Shown in pieces: positions 28,006 through 36,566 of a stretch of 64,000 nucleotides of DNA. The stretch comes from Ardenticatenales bacterium. GTDB lineage: Bacteria; Chloroflexota; Anaerolineae; Promineifilales; Promineifilaceae. Where the stretch lies: positions 28,753 to 92,752 of the forward strand of contig JACKBM010000020.1 in assembly GCA_020634575.1 (NCBI GenBank), given 5' to 3'. Positions within the stretch are counted from its first letter, which is position 1, and every line of letters begins with the position of its first letter. Under the pieces are notes generated by a model, which had not been told where the DNA came from, did no database searches, and saw only the letters and a program-made list of their open reading frames with translations. The position numbers and the translations under genes were made by a program.

Positions 28006-29865
28006 ATGGATAACAGCGCTTTCCTCAAATCAGTCAACCTGTTTCAGGACTTCGACGAAGAAGATCTGGCGCTGTTTGTCGCCATCAGCCGGGAACTGGT
28101 CTTCAGCGCCAATGATGTGGTCGCTTATCAGCGGGATGTGGCTGACCGGCTTTTCATTGTTAAATCCGGCCGGCTCGCAGCGGTGCGCACGGAACGGGAT
28201 GGCCACAAGACCCAGGTGGCCAGCTATGGCCCGGGCGACTTTTTTGATGATCGCTGGCTGTTTACCGCCGGCACGCACCAGGCCATGATCACCGCCATGC
28301 GTGATTCGCATGTTCTGGTCATCCACAGTCAGGCGTTCCTCAATCTGCTCAATGAATATCCGGACCTGACTCAGGACCTGAACCTGACGCCGCCGGCGCG
28401 TGGCGAGATGCGGCGCAATCGGGTCACCCTTTCCCGGCGGCGCTATGGCGCCATCCGCCTGGCCCCTAACGAACAGGTTCGCTTTGAAGCCCGGCGTAGC
28501 TACTGGCTGCTTGTCCTGCGCTCCATCTTTCCCGTGCTGGGCATGTTTGTCCTGCCTGTCCTCATTTACCTCGGGTTGAATGCAACACTGGGCTTCCAAT
28601 CGCTGGGTTTTATCGGCATTTTTCTGGCGCTGTTGCCGATTCTCATGCTGGGGATGTGGATCCTCTTCATTATCCTGGACTGGTCCTACGATTGGTTTTT
28701 AGTGACTGACCAGAATGTGATCCATTATGAACTGGATCTGCGCCGCTTCTCGACTTCCATCAGCAAATCGCCCGTCAATCAGATCCAGAGCGTGGAGATC
28801 GATACGCCCAATATCTTTGCCTATATGTTTGGCGTGGGCACCGCCCGGATCACGACGGCAGCACAGGATACCCAGATCTATTTTGACTTCATCGATCGGC
28901 CCAATGATGTGCAAACCATCATCAATGAGCTCCTGGAAGCGTATCAACAGCTGGACGAAGGCCGCGAACAGATGGTGCTGCGCGAATCCATGGAGCGTCA
29001 TTTTGAGCTGCCGCCCATGGGCAGGCCATTCGCCCCGCCGCCGCCCGATTTCGAAGACGAAGATGATGAAGATGATGATGACGAGTATGAGGACGATGAA
29101 CCCACCTTCTTTGGCTCACTCTGGGTGCTGATTCGGGATTACCTGGCTACCTTCCACGCTCGTACCGAAGAAAGCGGCGTTATCACCTACCGCAAACATA
29201 TCTTTGTTCTCCTGGGTGATGTCAAATGGCCGGTAGCGGCAGCCCTGATGAATATCATCGTCTATTTTGTCCTGGCCCGATTTACTGACCGCAATGCCCT
29301 GGTCACACTGTTGCCGTTGGCGCTGATTTTTGCCTGGTTTGTCTGGCAGTTGGAAGATTGGCGCAATGATACCTACCAGCTAACGGACCGTTACGTCATT
29401 GATATTGACCGTCAGCCGTTCGGTTTCCGGGAAAGCCGGAAGCAGGCGGAGCTGAGCAATGTGCAGAACGCGACGGCGGACAAGCCCACATTCCTGTCGA
29501 ATATCCTGAATTATGGCTCAGTGACGGTGGAGACTGCCGGCAAGACGGCCGACATCACTTTTGAAAATGTGGCCGACCCAATCCGAGTGCAAAGTGATAT
29601 ATTTGGGGCGCGCAACGCCTATCAGCGTAAGCAGGCCCGCCTGGCGGAAGAAAAGCGCCGGCAAGAGTATGCGGTCTTACTCGATGTTTATAAACAGGCG
29701 TCAGAATTGAACCGCATTCCCAACCGAACCCCATTTGGCGAGCTGGCTATCGTGAATGAAGAGCAGGTCAACAACGCCAATGGTGACACGGTTAATATCC
29801 AGGATGATTACGGAGCAGACGATTACGATCTGGACGACGATATAGACGACTATGACGGTTCTTGA
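28006..29865 (+). CDS. Membrane protein with N-terminal cyclic nucleotide-binding domain and two PH-like (bPH2) domains
   Basis: About 619 residues. The CNB domain (about 5-120) includes the FxxGDFFDDRWLF phosphate-cassette-like segment. It is followed by two units, each of a pair of transmembrane helices and a bPH2/YdbS-like domain (first unit about 160-320, second about 405-545), separated by an acidic linker rich in Asp and Glu (about 340-370). No DNA-binding domain is seen, unlike CRP/FNR proteins. Role: probably a membrane sensor responding to a cyclic nucleotide. The ATG at 28006 begins the CNB fold; a GTG at 27946 is in frame. The 3' end overlaps the deformylase gene by 14 bp. Confidence 0.78.
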   Translation: MDNSAFLKSVNLFQDFDEEDLALFVAISRELVFSANDVVAYQRDVADRLFIVKSGRLAAVRTERDGHKTQVASYGPGDFFDDRWLFTAGTHQAMITAMRDSHVLVIHSQAFLNLLNEYPDLTQDLNLTPPARGEMRRNRVTLSRRRYGAIRLAPNEQVRFEARRSYWLLVLRSIFPVLGMFVLPVLIYLGLNATLGFQSLGFIGIFLALLPILMLGMWILFIILDWSYDWFLVTDQNVIHYELDLRRFSTSISKSPVNQIQSVEIDTPNIFAYMFGVGTARITTAAQDTQIYFDFIDRPNDVQTIINELLEAYQQLDEGREQMVLRESMERHFELPPMGRPFAPPPPDFEDEDDEDDDDEYEDDEPTFFGSLWVLIRDYLATFHARTEESGVITYRKHIFVLLGDVKWPVAAALMNIIVYFVLARFTDRNALVTLLPLALIFAWFVWQLEDWRNDTYQLTDRYVIDIDRQPFGFRESRKQAELSNVQNATADKPTFLSNILNYGSVTVETAGKTADITFENVADPIRVQSDIFGARNAYQRKQARLAEEKRRQEYAVLLDVYKQASELNRIPNRTPFGELAIVNEEQVNNANGDTVNIQDDYGADDYDLDDDIDDYDGS

Positions 29866-30403
29866 CATCATTACCCCCGATGTACCCCTCTTGCGCCAGA
29901 AAGCAAAACCGGTTGGCAAATTTGACGACGACCTGCAAAGCCTCATCGACGACATGATTGAGACAATGCGGGCGGCCAATGGTGTGGGCCTGGCGGCGCC
30001 CCAGATCAACCAATCGTTGCGCCTGGCCGTCATCGAAACGCTGCCGGATGAAGATGAAGAGGGCAACGTTATCGAGGGCAGTCGCAAACTGTACGTCATC
30101 ATTAATCCCCAGATTAGCTGGTTCTCGCGCAAAACCGTTGACGGCATTGAAGGCTGTCTTTCGATCCCTGGTTATCTGGGCGAAGTTTCCCGGGCCCAAT
30201 CAATCCGGGTTAAAGGCTTGGACCGCTACGGCAAGAAGCTGGACCTGCGCCTGAAAGGGTGGACAGCGCGCATCTTCCAACACGAGATCGACCATTTGGA
30301 TGGTGTTTTGTTCATCGACAAGTTGACTGCAAAGGAAAACTTCTGGCGCGAAGAGGATTATTACGCATCCGAGGAAGATGACGAGGACGAAGCCGAAGAA
30401 TAG
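29852..30403 (+). CDS. def: Peptide deformylase
   Basis: 183 residues with all three deformylase motifs: GVGLAAPQ (44-51), EGCLS (100-104) and HEIDH (144-148). The Cys and two His bind the metal and Glu145 is catalytic. It removes the N-formyl group from nascent proteins. The C-terminus carries a short acidic tail. The start overlaps the upstream gene by 14 bp, so translation is probably coupled. The symbol is assigned by motif; other def paralogues may exist elsewhere. Confidence 0.93.
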   Translation: MTVLDIITPDVPLLRQKAKPVGKFDDDLQSLIDDMIETMRAANGVGLAAPQINQSLRLAVIETLPDEDEEGNVIEGSRKLYVIINPQISWFSRKTVDGIEGCLSIPGYLGEVSRAQSIRVKGLDRYGKKLDLRLKGWTARIFQHEIDHLDGVLFIDKLTAKENFWREEDYYASEEDDEDEAEE

Positions 30404-30407
30404 CTGA

Positions 30408-30436
30408 TTGTCGCCCCTGATCCCCTCTGTTATAAT
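30408..30436 (+). promoter_or_regulatory. Promoter for gatC/gatA
   Basis: TTGTCG (30408-30413), a 17-bp spacer, and TATAAT (30431-30436) with the TGT extended -10. It lies 41 bp upstream of the gatC start. Confidence 0.7.
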
Positions 30437-30477
30437 TTCCCCGATCAAATCAGGTTGTGACCAGAGGGTAAAGCACC

Positions 30478-30768
30478 ATGGCGCTAAGTCGCGCAGAAGT
30501 AGAAAATATCGCCCAGCTAGCCCGGCTGACGCTGACAGAAGAAGAAAAAGCGCTCTATCAGCAGCAGCTTTCCGAGGTGCTCGCCTACGCGGAGCGGCTC
30601 AACGAGCTTGAGCTGGGTGATGTGCCACCAACAGCGTATGCTGTGCCCCGGCAAAATGTGATGCGTGACGATGTCGCCCGGCCGGCCCTGCCGGTTGAAG
30701 ATGTCCTCTTCAACGCCCCCCAGCAAGCTAATAATCAGTTTCTGATCCAGACTGTACTGGAAGATTAG
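30478..30768 (+). CDS. gatC: Asp-tRNA(Asn)/Glu-tRNA(Gln) amidotransferase subunit C
   Basis: 96 residues of the GatC type: ALSRAEVENIAQLARLTLTEEE at the N-terminus and the VPRQNVMRDDVARP segment that wraps around GatA. It stabilises the GatAB complex, which converts mischarged Glu-tRNA(Gln) or Asp-tRNA(Asn) to the correct aminoacyl-tRNA. A promoter with a full extended -10 is directly upstream, and a hairpin at 30798-30823 separates it from gatA. Confidence 0.93.
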   Translation: MALSRAEVENIAQLARLTLTEEEKALYQQQLSEVLAYAERLNELELGDVPPTAYAVPRQNVMRDDVARPALPVEDVLFNAPQQANNQFLIQTVLED

Positions 30769-30797
30769 GGCGCCTGGCAATTTGAGCTAAAAGTTTC

Positions 30798-30823
30798 ACA
30801 GCAGGGCCCCAGGGTCCTGCTGT
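30798..30823 (+). other. Hairpin between gatC and gatA
   Basis: ACAGCAGGGCC pairs with GGTCCTGCTGT (one G-T pair) around a 4-nt loop, followed by TCTGTTTG. It could be a weak terminator or an mRNA-processing or attenuating stem that sets subunit ratio. It ends 22 nt before the gatA ATG. Confidence 0.5.
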
Positions 30824-30845
30824 TCTGTTTGTGCAGGATTGGCTG

Positions 30846-32303
30846 ATGGATTTTGCAGAATTGAGTTTGACCGAGTTGCGGCAGAAATTGGTTGCCGGTG
30901 AGATTAGCAGTGTCGCGGTGACTGAAGCGATGCTGGATCGCATTGCCGAACGGGACAATGAGATCAAGAGTTACCTGACGGTAACCGACGAGCTCGCCCT
31001 GGCCCAGGCTGCTGAAGCCGATGTCCGCCTGGCCGCTGGCGAGCGTAGCCCTCTGCTGGGTGTCCCGATCGCTGTCAAGGACATTATCTGTGTTCAGGGG
31101 GTAGAGGCGACTGCCGGCAGCAAAATCCTGGAAGGGTTTGTCCCGCCGTATGACGCCTTTGTGGTGCGCCAGCTCAAGGCGGCCGGCGCTGTCATCCTGG
31201 GCAAAACCAACACCGACGAGTTCGCCATGGGCTCGTCGACCGAAAACTCCGCTTACGTGACCACGACCAATCCCTGGGACATGAGCCGGGTACCTGGCGG
31301 CAGCAGCGGCGGTAGCGCCGCCGCCGTCGCGGCCGGTATGGCCTATGCGGCGCTGGGCACGGACACCGGCGGCAGCGTACGCCAACCGGCCTCGTTTTGC
31401 GGCCTGGTCGGGTTGCGGCCGACTTATGGGCGGATGTCCCGTTGGGGGGTGATCGCTTTTGCCTCGTCGCTGGACCAGGTGGGCACCTTTGGCCGCACGG
31501 TGGCGGACACGACGGCGCTGTTCCAGGTAACGGCCGGCCACGACGCCGAAGATTCGACCTCGCTGGAGGCCGCTGTGCCGGATTATGAAGCGGCCCTGAC
31601 GGGCGACATTCGTGGTCTGCGCATTGGCGTGCCGCGCGAATATTTCGGCGCTGCCGGGATGGAACCGGCCGTAGAAGCGACCGTACGGGCGGCGATTGAC
31701 AAGCTGACCGAACTGGGGGCAGAGGTCGTGGAGATCAGCCTGCCGCATACCAGCTACGCCCTGCCTGCTTACTACCTCATCGCGCCGGCCGAAGCCAGCG
31801 CTAACCTGGCCCGCTATGATGGCGTCCGCTTTGGCCAGCGGCTGGATGGGGCTGACGTCATCGAGACGACCAAGAACAGCCGCTCGCTGTTTGGCCCGGA
31901 AGTGAAGCGGCGCATCATGTTGGGCACGTACGCTCTGAGCGCCGGTTACTACGATGCTTACTACGGCCGGGCGCTGAAGGTGCGCACCCTGATTCAGCGA
32001 GATTTCAAGGCCGCCTTTGAAAAGGTCGATATCATCGCCGCGCCGACCACGCCGACCACCGCGTTCAAGATCGGCGAGAAGACGCAGGACCCGCTGGCGA
32101 TGTACCTGGCGGACATTTTCACCCTGGCGCTCAACCTCAGTGCCAGTTGTGGGCTGTCGCTGCCGTGCGGCTTTGATGAGGCGGGGCTGCCGATTGGCCT
32201 GCAGTTGATTGGCGACACGCTCCAGGAAGCAACGATATTGAACGCCGCCTACGCCTACGAGCAGGCGACGGATTGGCACAAGCGCCATCCAACCGGTTAC
32301 TAA
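30846..32303 (+). CDS. gatA: Asp-tRNA(Asn)/Glu-tRNA(Gln) amidotransferase subunit A
   Basis: 485 residues of the amidase-signature family. The Ser-cisSer-Lys triad is Lys78 (VAVKD type, here IAVKDI), Ser153 (GGSSGGS) and Ser177 (DTGGSVRQPA), matching GatA numbering. It hydrolyses glutamine and delivers ammonia through a channel to GatB. The ATG at 30846 fits the N-terminus of GatA; a GTG at 30831 is in frame. Transcribed with gatC. gatB is separated from it by two unrelated genes and repeats, so the operon is broken up. Confidence 0.95.
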   Translation: MDFAELSLTELRQKLVAGEISSVAVTEAMLDRIAERDNEIKSYLTVTDELALAQAAEADVRLAAGERSPLLGVPIAVKDIICVQGVEATAGSKILEGFVPPYDAFVVRQLKAAGAVILGKTNTDEFAMGSSTENSAYVTTTNPWDMSRVPGGSSGGSAAAVAAGMAYAALGTDTGGSVRQPASFCGLVGLRPTYGRMSRWGVIAFASSLDQVGTFGRTVADTTALFQVTAGHDAEDSTSLEAAVPDYEAALTGDIRGLRIGVPREYFGAAGMEPAVEATVRAAIDKLTELGAEVVEISLPHTSYALPAYYLIAPAEASANLARYDGVRFGQRLDGADVIETTKNSRSLFGPEVKRRIMLGTYALSAGYYDAYYGRALKVRTLIQRDFKAAFEKVDIIAAPTTPTTAFKIGEKTQDPLAMYLADIFTLALNLSASCGLSLPCGFDEAGLPIGLQLIGDTLQEATILNAAYAYEQATDWHKRHPTGY

Positions 32304-32315
32304 AGGTTCTCAACC

Positions 32316-33314
32316 ATGAGCGTCATTATCCTCCTCAACGGGCATGAAGAAGCGATGCGGCCGCAAACGGCGACCATGCCGTGGCCGCTGCTGGAGGTCG
32401 CCGGCGGGACGCTGGCGAGCTATCTGCTGCTGTTTCTGGCCGAGGTGCTGGACGGGCAACCGATCTTGCTGGTGTTGAGTGAGGGGAACCGGCCGGTTGG
32501 CGAGCAACTGGTCGCGGCTTATCCTGATTACGCTTTCACCCTCATTCAACTAGACGAACCGCAGACCGATTTGCAGGCGCTGCTGCGCTGTCGCCCCCAT
32601 TTGCGGCCGGATGAGCCGGTTTTTCTGGTGGACGGGGCCGCTATCTACAAGGCGGATTTCCCGGCGATGGCCAACGGCGCAGACGGCGCCATCCTGACCC
32701 ATGCGGCGGATGCTGACCATGTGGGCCACTTTGCCCTTATTACGGACGAAGATGGGGCGGTAACGGCAATGGGACCGGCCGGTGGCGGCGAGCAGGCCGC
32801 CGGCAGCGAGCAGGCGGTCGGCGCCTATTGGCTGCCCTGGGCCGAGCAAATGTTGGAGGCGGCCGAGGCGGCTTTGGCGACGGACCCGGCGGCCGGCTGG
32901 CTGGCGCTCTGGCAGCAGATCCTGGCGGGCGGCGCCCAACTGCGCACGGTGCCGGCCCAGGAATGGGAACAGGGATTGACGGCGCCTGGCCTGCTGCGCA
33001 TGAATGCCCGCCTGCTGGCCAACAATTTTGGCCGCAGCAACGCCCTGGAGCGCAGCTTCGGCGAGGGTTTCACGGTCCTGACGCCGGTCTACCTGGCGGA
33101 TTCAGCTGAGGTCGATGGCGCTGTGCTGGGCCCATATGTTTCGATCGGCGAGGATGCGTTTGTCAAGGACGCCGTCCTCGCAAATTGCGTCATCAGCGCC
33201 GGGGCCCATGTCGAGGCGGTGGTACTGGCCGATTCCCTGATTGGGCCAGGCGCCCGAGTAGTTGGGGAACGGCATGAGCTGTTTTTGGGCGAGGGCGAGA
33301 CGAAAGAGCTGTAA
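32316..33314 (+). CDS. Degenerate sugar-nucleotidyltransferase-like protein with beta-helix tail
   Basis: 332 residues. The N-terminal region aligns by eye with GlmU/RmlA-type nucleotidyltransferases, but the signature is broken. Where the family has GGxGTRLxPLT, this reads LNGHEEAMRPQT; where it has PKPLL, this has PWPLL, so the Lys is Trp. The phosphate-binding loop and catalytic Lys are lost, so classic activity is unlikely. Residues about 250-325 have hexapeptide-like repeats (ADSAEVDGAVLGPYVSIG) forming a left-handed beta-helix. It starts 12 bp after gatA and may be cotranscribed. Role unknown: possible regulatory or scaffold protein. Confidence 0.65.
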   Translation: MSVIILLNGHEEAMRPQTATMPWPLLEVAGGTLASYLLLFLAEVLDGQPILLVLSEGNRPVGEQLVAAYPDYAFTLIQLDEPQTDLQALLRCRPHLRPDEPVFLVDGAAIYKADFPAMANGADGAILTHAADADHVGHFALITDEDGAVTAMGPAGGGEQAAGSEQAVGAYWLPWAEQMLEAAEAALATDPAAGWLALWQQILAGGAQLRTVPAQEWEQGLTAPGLLRMNARLLANNFGRSNALERSFGEGFTVLTPVYLADSAEVDGAVLGPYVSIGEDAFVKDAVLANCVISAGAHVEAVVLADSLIGPGARVVGERHELFLGEGETKEL

Positions 33315-33628
33315 GGGACGACCTTTGATGCAGCCAAAGATATGTTCCGATGAACTTCCCTGGATTCCCGCATTCGCGGGAATGACGTCGAAAAATGGGC
33401 GTTCATCGAGCTTGCATAATGGACCCAACCATTTTCTTGCGTCGTCATTCCTGCGAAAGCAGGAATCCAGCGCGTTTATCAAGTCAAGCGCTAAGGGACC
33501 TTGTTCCGGAATCGCCGTGATTCACGGTGGGGTCCCTCGCCCTTTCCAGATAGGCGCAATGCCCCATCCAGGAGGCTCGGGATGACGTCAGGTTTAGGTT
33601 TTGGATATGAGGCAATCGGGCTAAAAAG
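33315..33628. repeat. Intergenic cluster of REP-like inverted repeats
   Basis: The 314-bp gap has no gene. Two 27-bp repeats in inverted orientation occur at 33361-33387 and 33443-33469. They match at 24 of 27 positions, and each is itself a small hairpin (ATTCCCGC/GCGGGAAT and ATTCCTGC/GCAGGAAT). A third hairpin with AGGGACC/GGTCCCT arms (33494-33500, 33531-33537) and an inner CCGTGA/TCACGG follows. Near 33570 there is a partial copy (GGGATGACG). This resembles REP/BIME-type repeats. Confidence 0.75.
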
Positions 33629-34792
33629 ATGAACAAATACATTTCTCAACGCGTGAACGCCACACCGCCCTCGGGCATCCGCAAATTTTTTGATATTGCT
33701 GCCACGATGCAGGATGTCATTTCGCTGGGTATCGGCGAGCCGGATTTTGTGACGCCGCGGCCCATTCTGGACGCGGGTATCGCCTCTCTGCAGGCGGGCC
33801 AGACCGCTTATACCTCCAACAGTGGCACGATGGAGCTGCGCGCGGCGCTAAGCCGCAAGCTGAACCGGCTGTATGGCGTCAGCTACGATGCCGTCGATGA
33901 GATCCTCATCACGGTGGGCGTCAGTGAGGCGCTGTACCTGGTGATGACGGCCCTCATCGACCCGGGCGATGAGGTGATTATCCCCGAGCCCTGTTTCGTC
34001 TCTTACGCGCCGGAGGTGCAGTTTTCCGGCGGCGTACCGGTACCGGTGGCGACCTACGTGGCCCATGATTTCCAGGTTACCGCGGCGGACATCGAAGCGG
34101 CGATAACGGACAAAACCAAGGCGATCCTGCTGGGCTACCCCAACAACCCGACTGGGGCGGTTATGTCCCGCGAGCGGCTGGCCGAGATCGCCATTGTCGC
34201 CGAGCAGCACGATCTGCTGATTATTTCGGATGAGATTTACGACCGGCTGGTCTACGGCATCGAGCATGTCTGCGTGCCGACGCTGCCGGGCATTCGCGAC
34301 CGGACCATCCTGCTGGGCGGCTTCAGCAAGGATTACGCCATGACTGGCTGGCGCGTTGGCTACGTCTGCGCCCAGCCCGAGCTTCTGGCGGCGATGCGCA
34401 AAGTGCACCAGTACACCATCATGTCCGCGCCGACGATGGGGCAGGCGGCGGCCGTGCAGGCGTTGGCGGATAGCTCGGATGAATATGTGGAGCAGATGCG
34501 GCTGGAATATGACCGGCGGCGCAAGCTAATTGTGAGCGGTTTTAACACGTTAGGCATGGATTGTTTTGAGCCGCGCGGCGCATTTTACGCCTTCCCCTCG
34601 ATTGCCCGCACCGGCATGAGCAGCGACGAGTTTGCCATGCGGTTGCTGGATGAGGAAGAGGTGGCGCTCATCCCGGGCGACGCCTTCGGCCCCAGCGGCG
34701 CCGGCTACGTCCGCGCCGCTTATGCCCAGGCCTACGAAAAGATCGAAGAAGCGCTCAACCGCATCGAAAGCTTCATGCGCCGCCATGGATAG
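33629..34792 (+). CDS. PLP-dependent class I/II aminotransferase
   Basis: 387 residues, fold type I. The PLP lysine is Lys234 in GGFSKDYAMTGWRVGY; Asp201 and Tyr204 of SDEIYDRLVY contact the cofactor; YPNNPTGA (170-177) is conserved. The specificity is probably aspartate, aromatic or LL-diaminopimelate-like; the sequence does not decide. It stands alone between two repeat-bearing gaps, with no clear ribosome site before the ATG. Confidence 0.9.
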   Translation: MNKYISQRVNATPPSGIRKFFDIAATMQDVISLGIGEPDFVTPRPILDAGIASLQAGQTAYTSNSGTMELRAALSRKLNRLYGVSYDAVDEILITVGVSEALYLVMTALIDPGDEVIIPEPCFVSYAPEVQFSGGVPVPVATYVAHDFQVTAADIEAAITDKTKAILLGYPNNPTGAVMSRERLAEIAIVAEQHDLLIISDEIYDRLVYGIEHVCVPTLPGIRDRTILLGGFSKDYAMTGWRVGYVCAQPELLAAMRKVHQYTIMSAPTMGQAAAVQALADSSDEYVEQMRLEYDRRRKLIVSGFNTLGMDCFEPRGAFYAFPSIARTGMSSDEFAMRLLDEEEVALIPGDAFGPSGAGYVRAAYAQAYEKIEEALNRIESFMRRHG

Positions 34793-34801
34793 GAATTTTG
34801 C

Positions 34802-34893
34802 CACGGATTTGCACGGATTGGGCACGGATTTTTCTTTTTTGAAGAGCAGTTTCTAGATTGAAAAAAAATCCTGCAAATCCGTGTTAATCCGTG
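34802..34893. repeat. Short CACGGATT repeats flanking an inverted copy
   Basis: CACGGATT occurs three times at 10-11-bp spacing (34802, 34812, 34823), and its complement AATCCGTG twice at 10-bp spacing (34876, 34886). The two arrays can pair across a T- and A-rich centre. It fills the gap before gatB and lies just upstream of its ribosome site. Confidence 0.7.
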
Positions 34894-34914
34894 TCCACTC
34901 TTCACAGGAAAACA

Positions 34915-36372
34915 ATGGATACGAGTAAGTATGAGGCAGTAATTGGGCTTGAGGTCCATGCGGAGTTGATGACGAACTCCAAGATGTTTTGTGGTTGTCC
35001 CGTCGTGGACAGTGTGGAGGCAGAGCCGAATACGGCGGTTTGCCCGGTTTGCCTGGGGATGCCGGGGATGTTGCCGGTGATCAACCGGCGGGCGGTTGAG
35101 TTTGCCATGAAAGTGGGGCTGGCCCTGAACTGCACCATCGAACATTACAACGTTTTTGACCGCAAAAATTACTTTTATCCAGATCTGCCCAAGGGGTACC
35201 AGGTTTCCCAGTACGAGCTGCCGCTCTGCCGCCATGGCCAGGTGGAGATTGAGCTGGAGGATGGCAGCACCAAGGTGATTCGGGTGCGGCGCGTCCATAT
35301 GGAAGAGGACACCGGCAAGCTGACCCACCGGCCGGAAGGCGGCTCCCTCGTCGATTACAACCGCTCCGGCGTGCCGCTGCTGGAGATCGTCTCCGAGCCG
35401 GACATCAGCTCCGCTTACGAGGCACGGGCCTACGCCATGAAATTGCGCCAGCTGCTGCGCTACCTGGAGGTCAACAGTGGTGACCTGGAGAAGGGCGTGC
35501 TGCGTGTCGAGCCGAATATCAGCATCCGGCCGGTTGGCAGCACGGAATTTGGCACCCGCACCGAGCTGAAGAACCTTAACAGCTTCAAGGTGCTGGCGGA
35601 CGGCACCGATTTCGAACTCAGCCGCCAGGCCGCCATCCTGGATGCGGGCGGTGAAGTGGTGCAGGAGACGCGTGGCTGGAACGAGGATCGGCGTGAGACC
35701 TTCAGCCAGCGCAGCAAGGAAGATGCTCACGATTACCGCTATTTCCCTGAGCCGGATCTGCCGGAGTTACAGATCGAGCCGGCCTGGGTGGAAGCGGTCC
35801 GGGCGTCACTGCCGGTGCTGCCCGACGTGCGGTTGGCCCGGTACCGGGATGAGTTGGGCCTGTCGGCTTATGAGGCGCGGTTGTTGGCGGAGGACCGGCC
35901 GGTTTCAGACTGGTTCGAGGCGGCGCTGGCGGCCGGCGGCGACAGCAAATTGCTGGCCAACTGGCTGCTTAACAATCTGTTCACCATCCTCAACGAGCGC
36001 AAACTGGATATCAACGCCATTCCGCTGGCACCGGCTGGCCTGGTCGAACTCATTAACCTGGTTCAGGACGGCACCATCAACAACAACACGGCCAAGGATG
36101 TGCTGGCCGAGATGGTCAGCACCGGCGCAGCGGCGGCGGAGATTGTGGCCAGTAAAGGGTTGGCCCAGATCAGCGATCCAGCGGCGATAGCCGCCACCAT
36201 TGACCAGATCCTGGCTGACAACCAGTCCCAGGTCGACGCTTATCTGGGCGGCAAGGATAAGCTGCGCGGTTTCTTCGTCGGTCAGGCCATGCGCGCCTTT
36301 CAGGGCAAGGCCGACCCGGCCCTCGTTAACCAGGTTTTGAGCCAAAAACTGGACGATCTCAAGGCAAATTAG
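34915..36372 (+). CDS. gatB: Asp-tRNA(Asn)/Glu-tRNA(Gln) amidotransferase subunit B
   Basis: 485 residues. N-terminal cradle domain with [13 protein letters not shown], the CxC...CxxC zinc-like region ([13 protein letters not shown]), the [15 protein letters not shown] motif, and the YqeY-like C-terminal tail domain (about 335-480). GatB phosphorylates and amidates misacylated tRNA. The ATG at 34915 is chosen because AGGA lies 6 nt upstream and it matches GatB N-termini; an earlier in-frame start at 34891 falls inside the repeat. Confidence 0.95.
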   Translation: MDTSKYEAVIGLEVHAELMTNSKMFCGCPVVDSVEAEPNTAVCPVCLGMPGMLPVINRRAVEFAMKVGLALNCTIEHYNVFDRKNYFYPDLPKGYQVSQYELPLCRHGQVEIELEDGSTKVIRVRRVHMEEDTGKLTHRPEGGSLVDYNRSGVPLLEIVSEPDISSAYEARAYAMKLRQLLRYLEVNSGDLEKGVLRVEPNISIRPVGSTEFGTRTELKNLNSFKVLADGTDFELSRQAAILDAGGEVVQETRGWNEDRRETFSQRSKEDAHDYRYFPEPDLPELQIEPAWVEAVRASLPVLPDVRLARYRDELGLSAYEARLLAEDRPVSDWFEAALAAGGDSKLLANWLLNNLFTILNERKLDINAIPLAPAGLVELINLVQDGTINNNTAKDVLAEMVSTGAAAAEIVASKGLAQISDPAAIAATIDQILADNQSQVDAYLGGKDKLRGFFVGQAMRAFQGKADPALVNQVLSQKLDDLKAN

Positions 36373-36438
36373 GGGACTATTTTCCCACAATAAATAGAGT
36401 AGTAGTAACGTATTGTTCACACGGGGTGGGGGGTTTTA

Positions 36439-36447
36439 TGGTATCAT
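36439..36447 (+). promoter_or_regulatory. Possible extended -10 promoter of the GAF sensor run
   Basis: TGGTATCAT lies about 120 nt upstream of the GTG at 36567, in the 194-bp gap after gatB. TTGTTC at 36413-36418 is too far (23 bp) for a good -35. No terminator is visible after gatB, so read-through cannot be excluded. Confidence 0.35.
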
Positions 36448-36566
36448 CTCCCATACTGTATTGGATTTTTTAAGATACTGGTTCTCTTCTCTTTCAACCT
36501 GAGCCGGTTGAGAAGCTAAAGCTGTCTCAAATTGTATAGGTATCCATTGTCTCGGAAGGAGGGACC

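Noticed and set aside
30765..32288. 507-codon ORF antisense to gatA
   Set aside because: It runs exactly antisense to the strongly supported gatA, with Arg/Gln-rich composition typical of shadows in GC-rich DNA.
34802..34893. CRISPR-like array at the CACGGATT repeats
   Set aside because: Repeats are only 8 bp with 2-3-bp gaps and no unique spacers of 25-40 bp.
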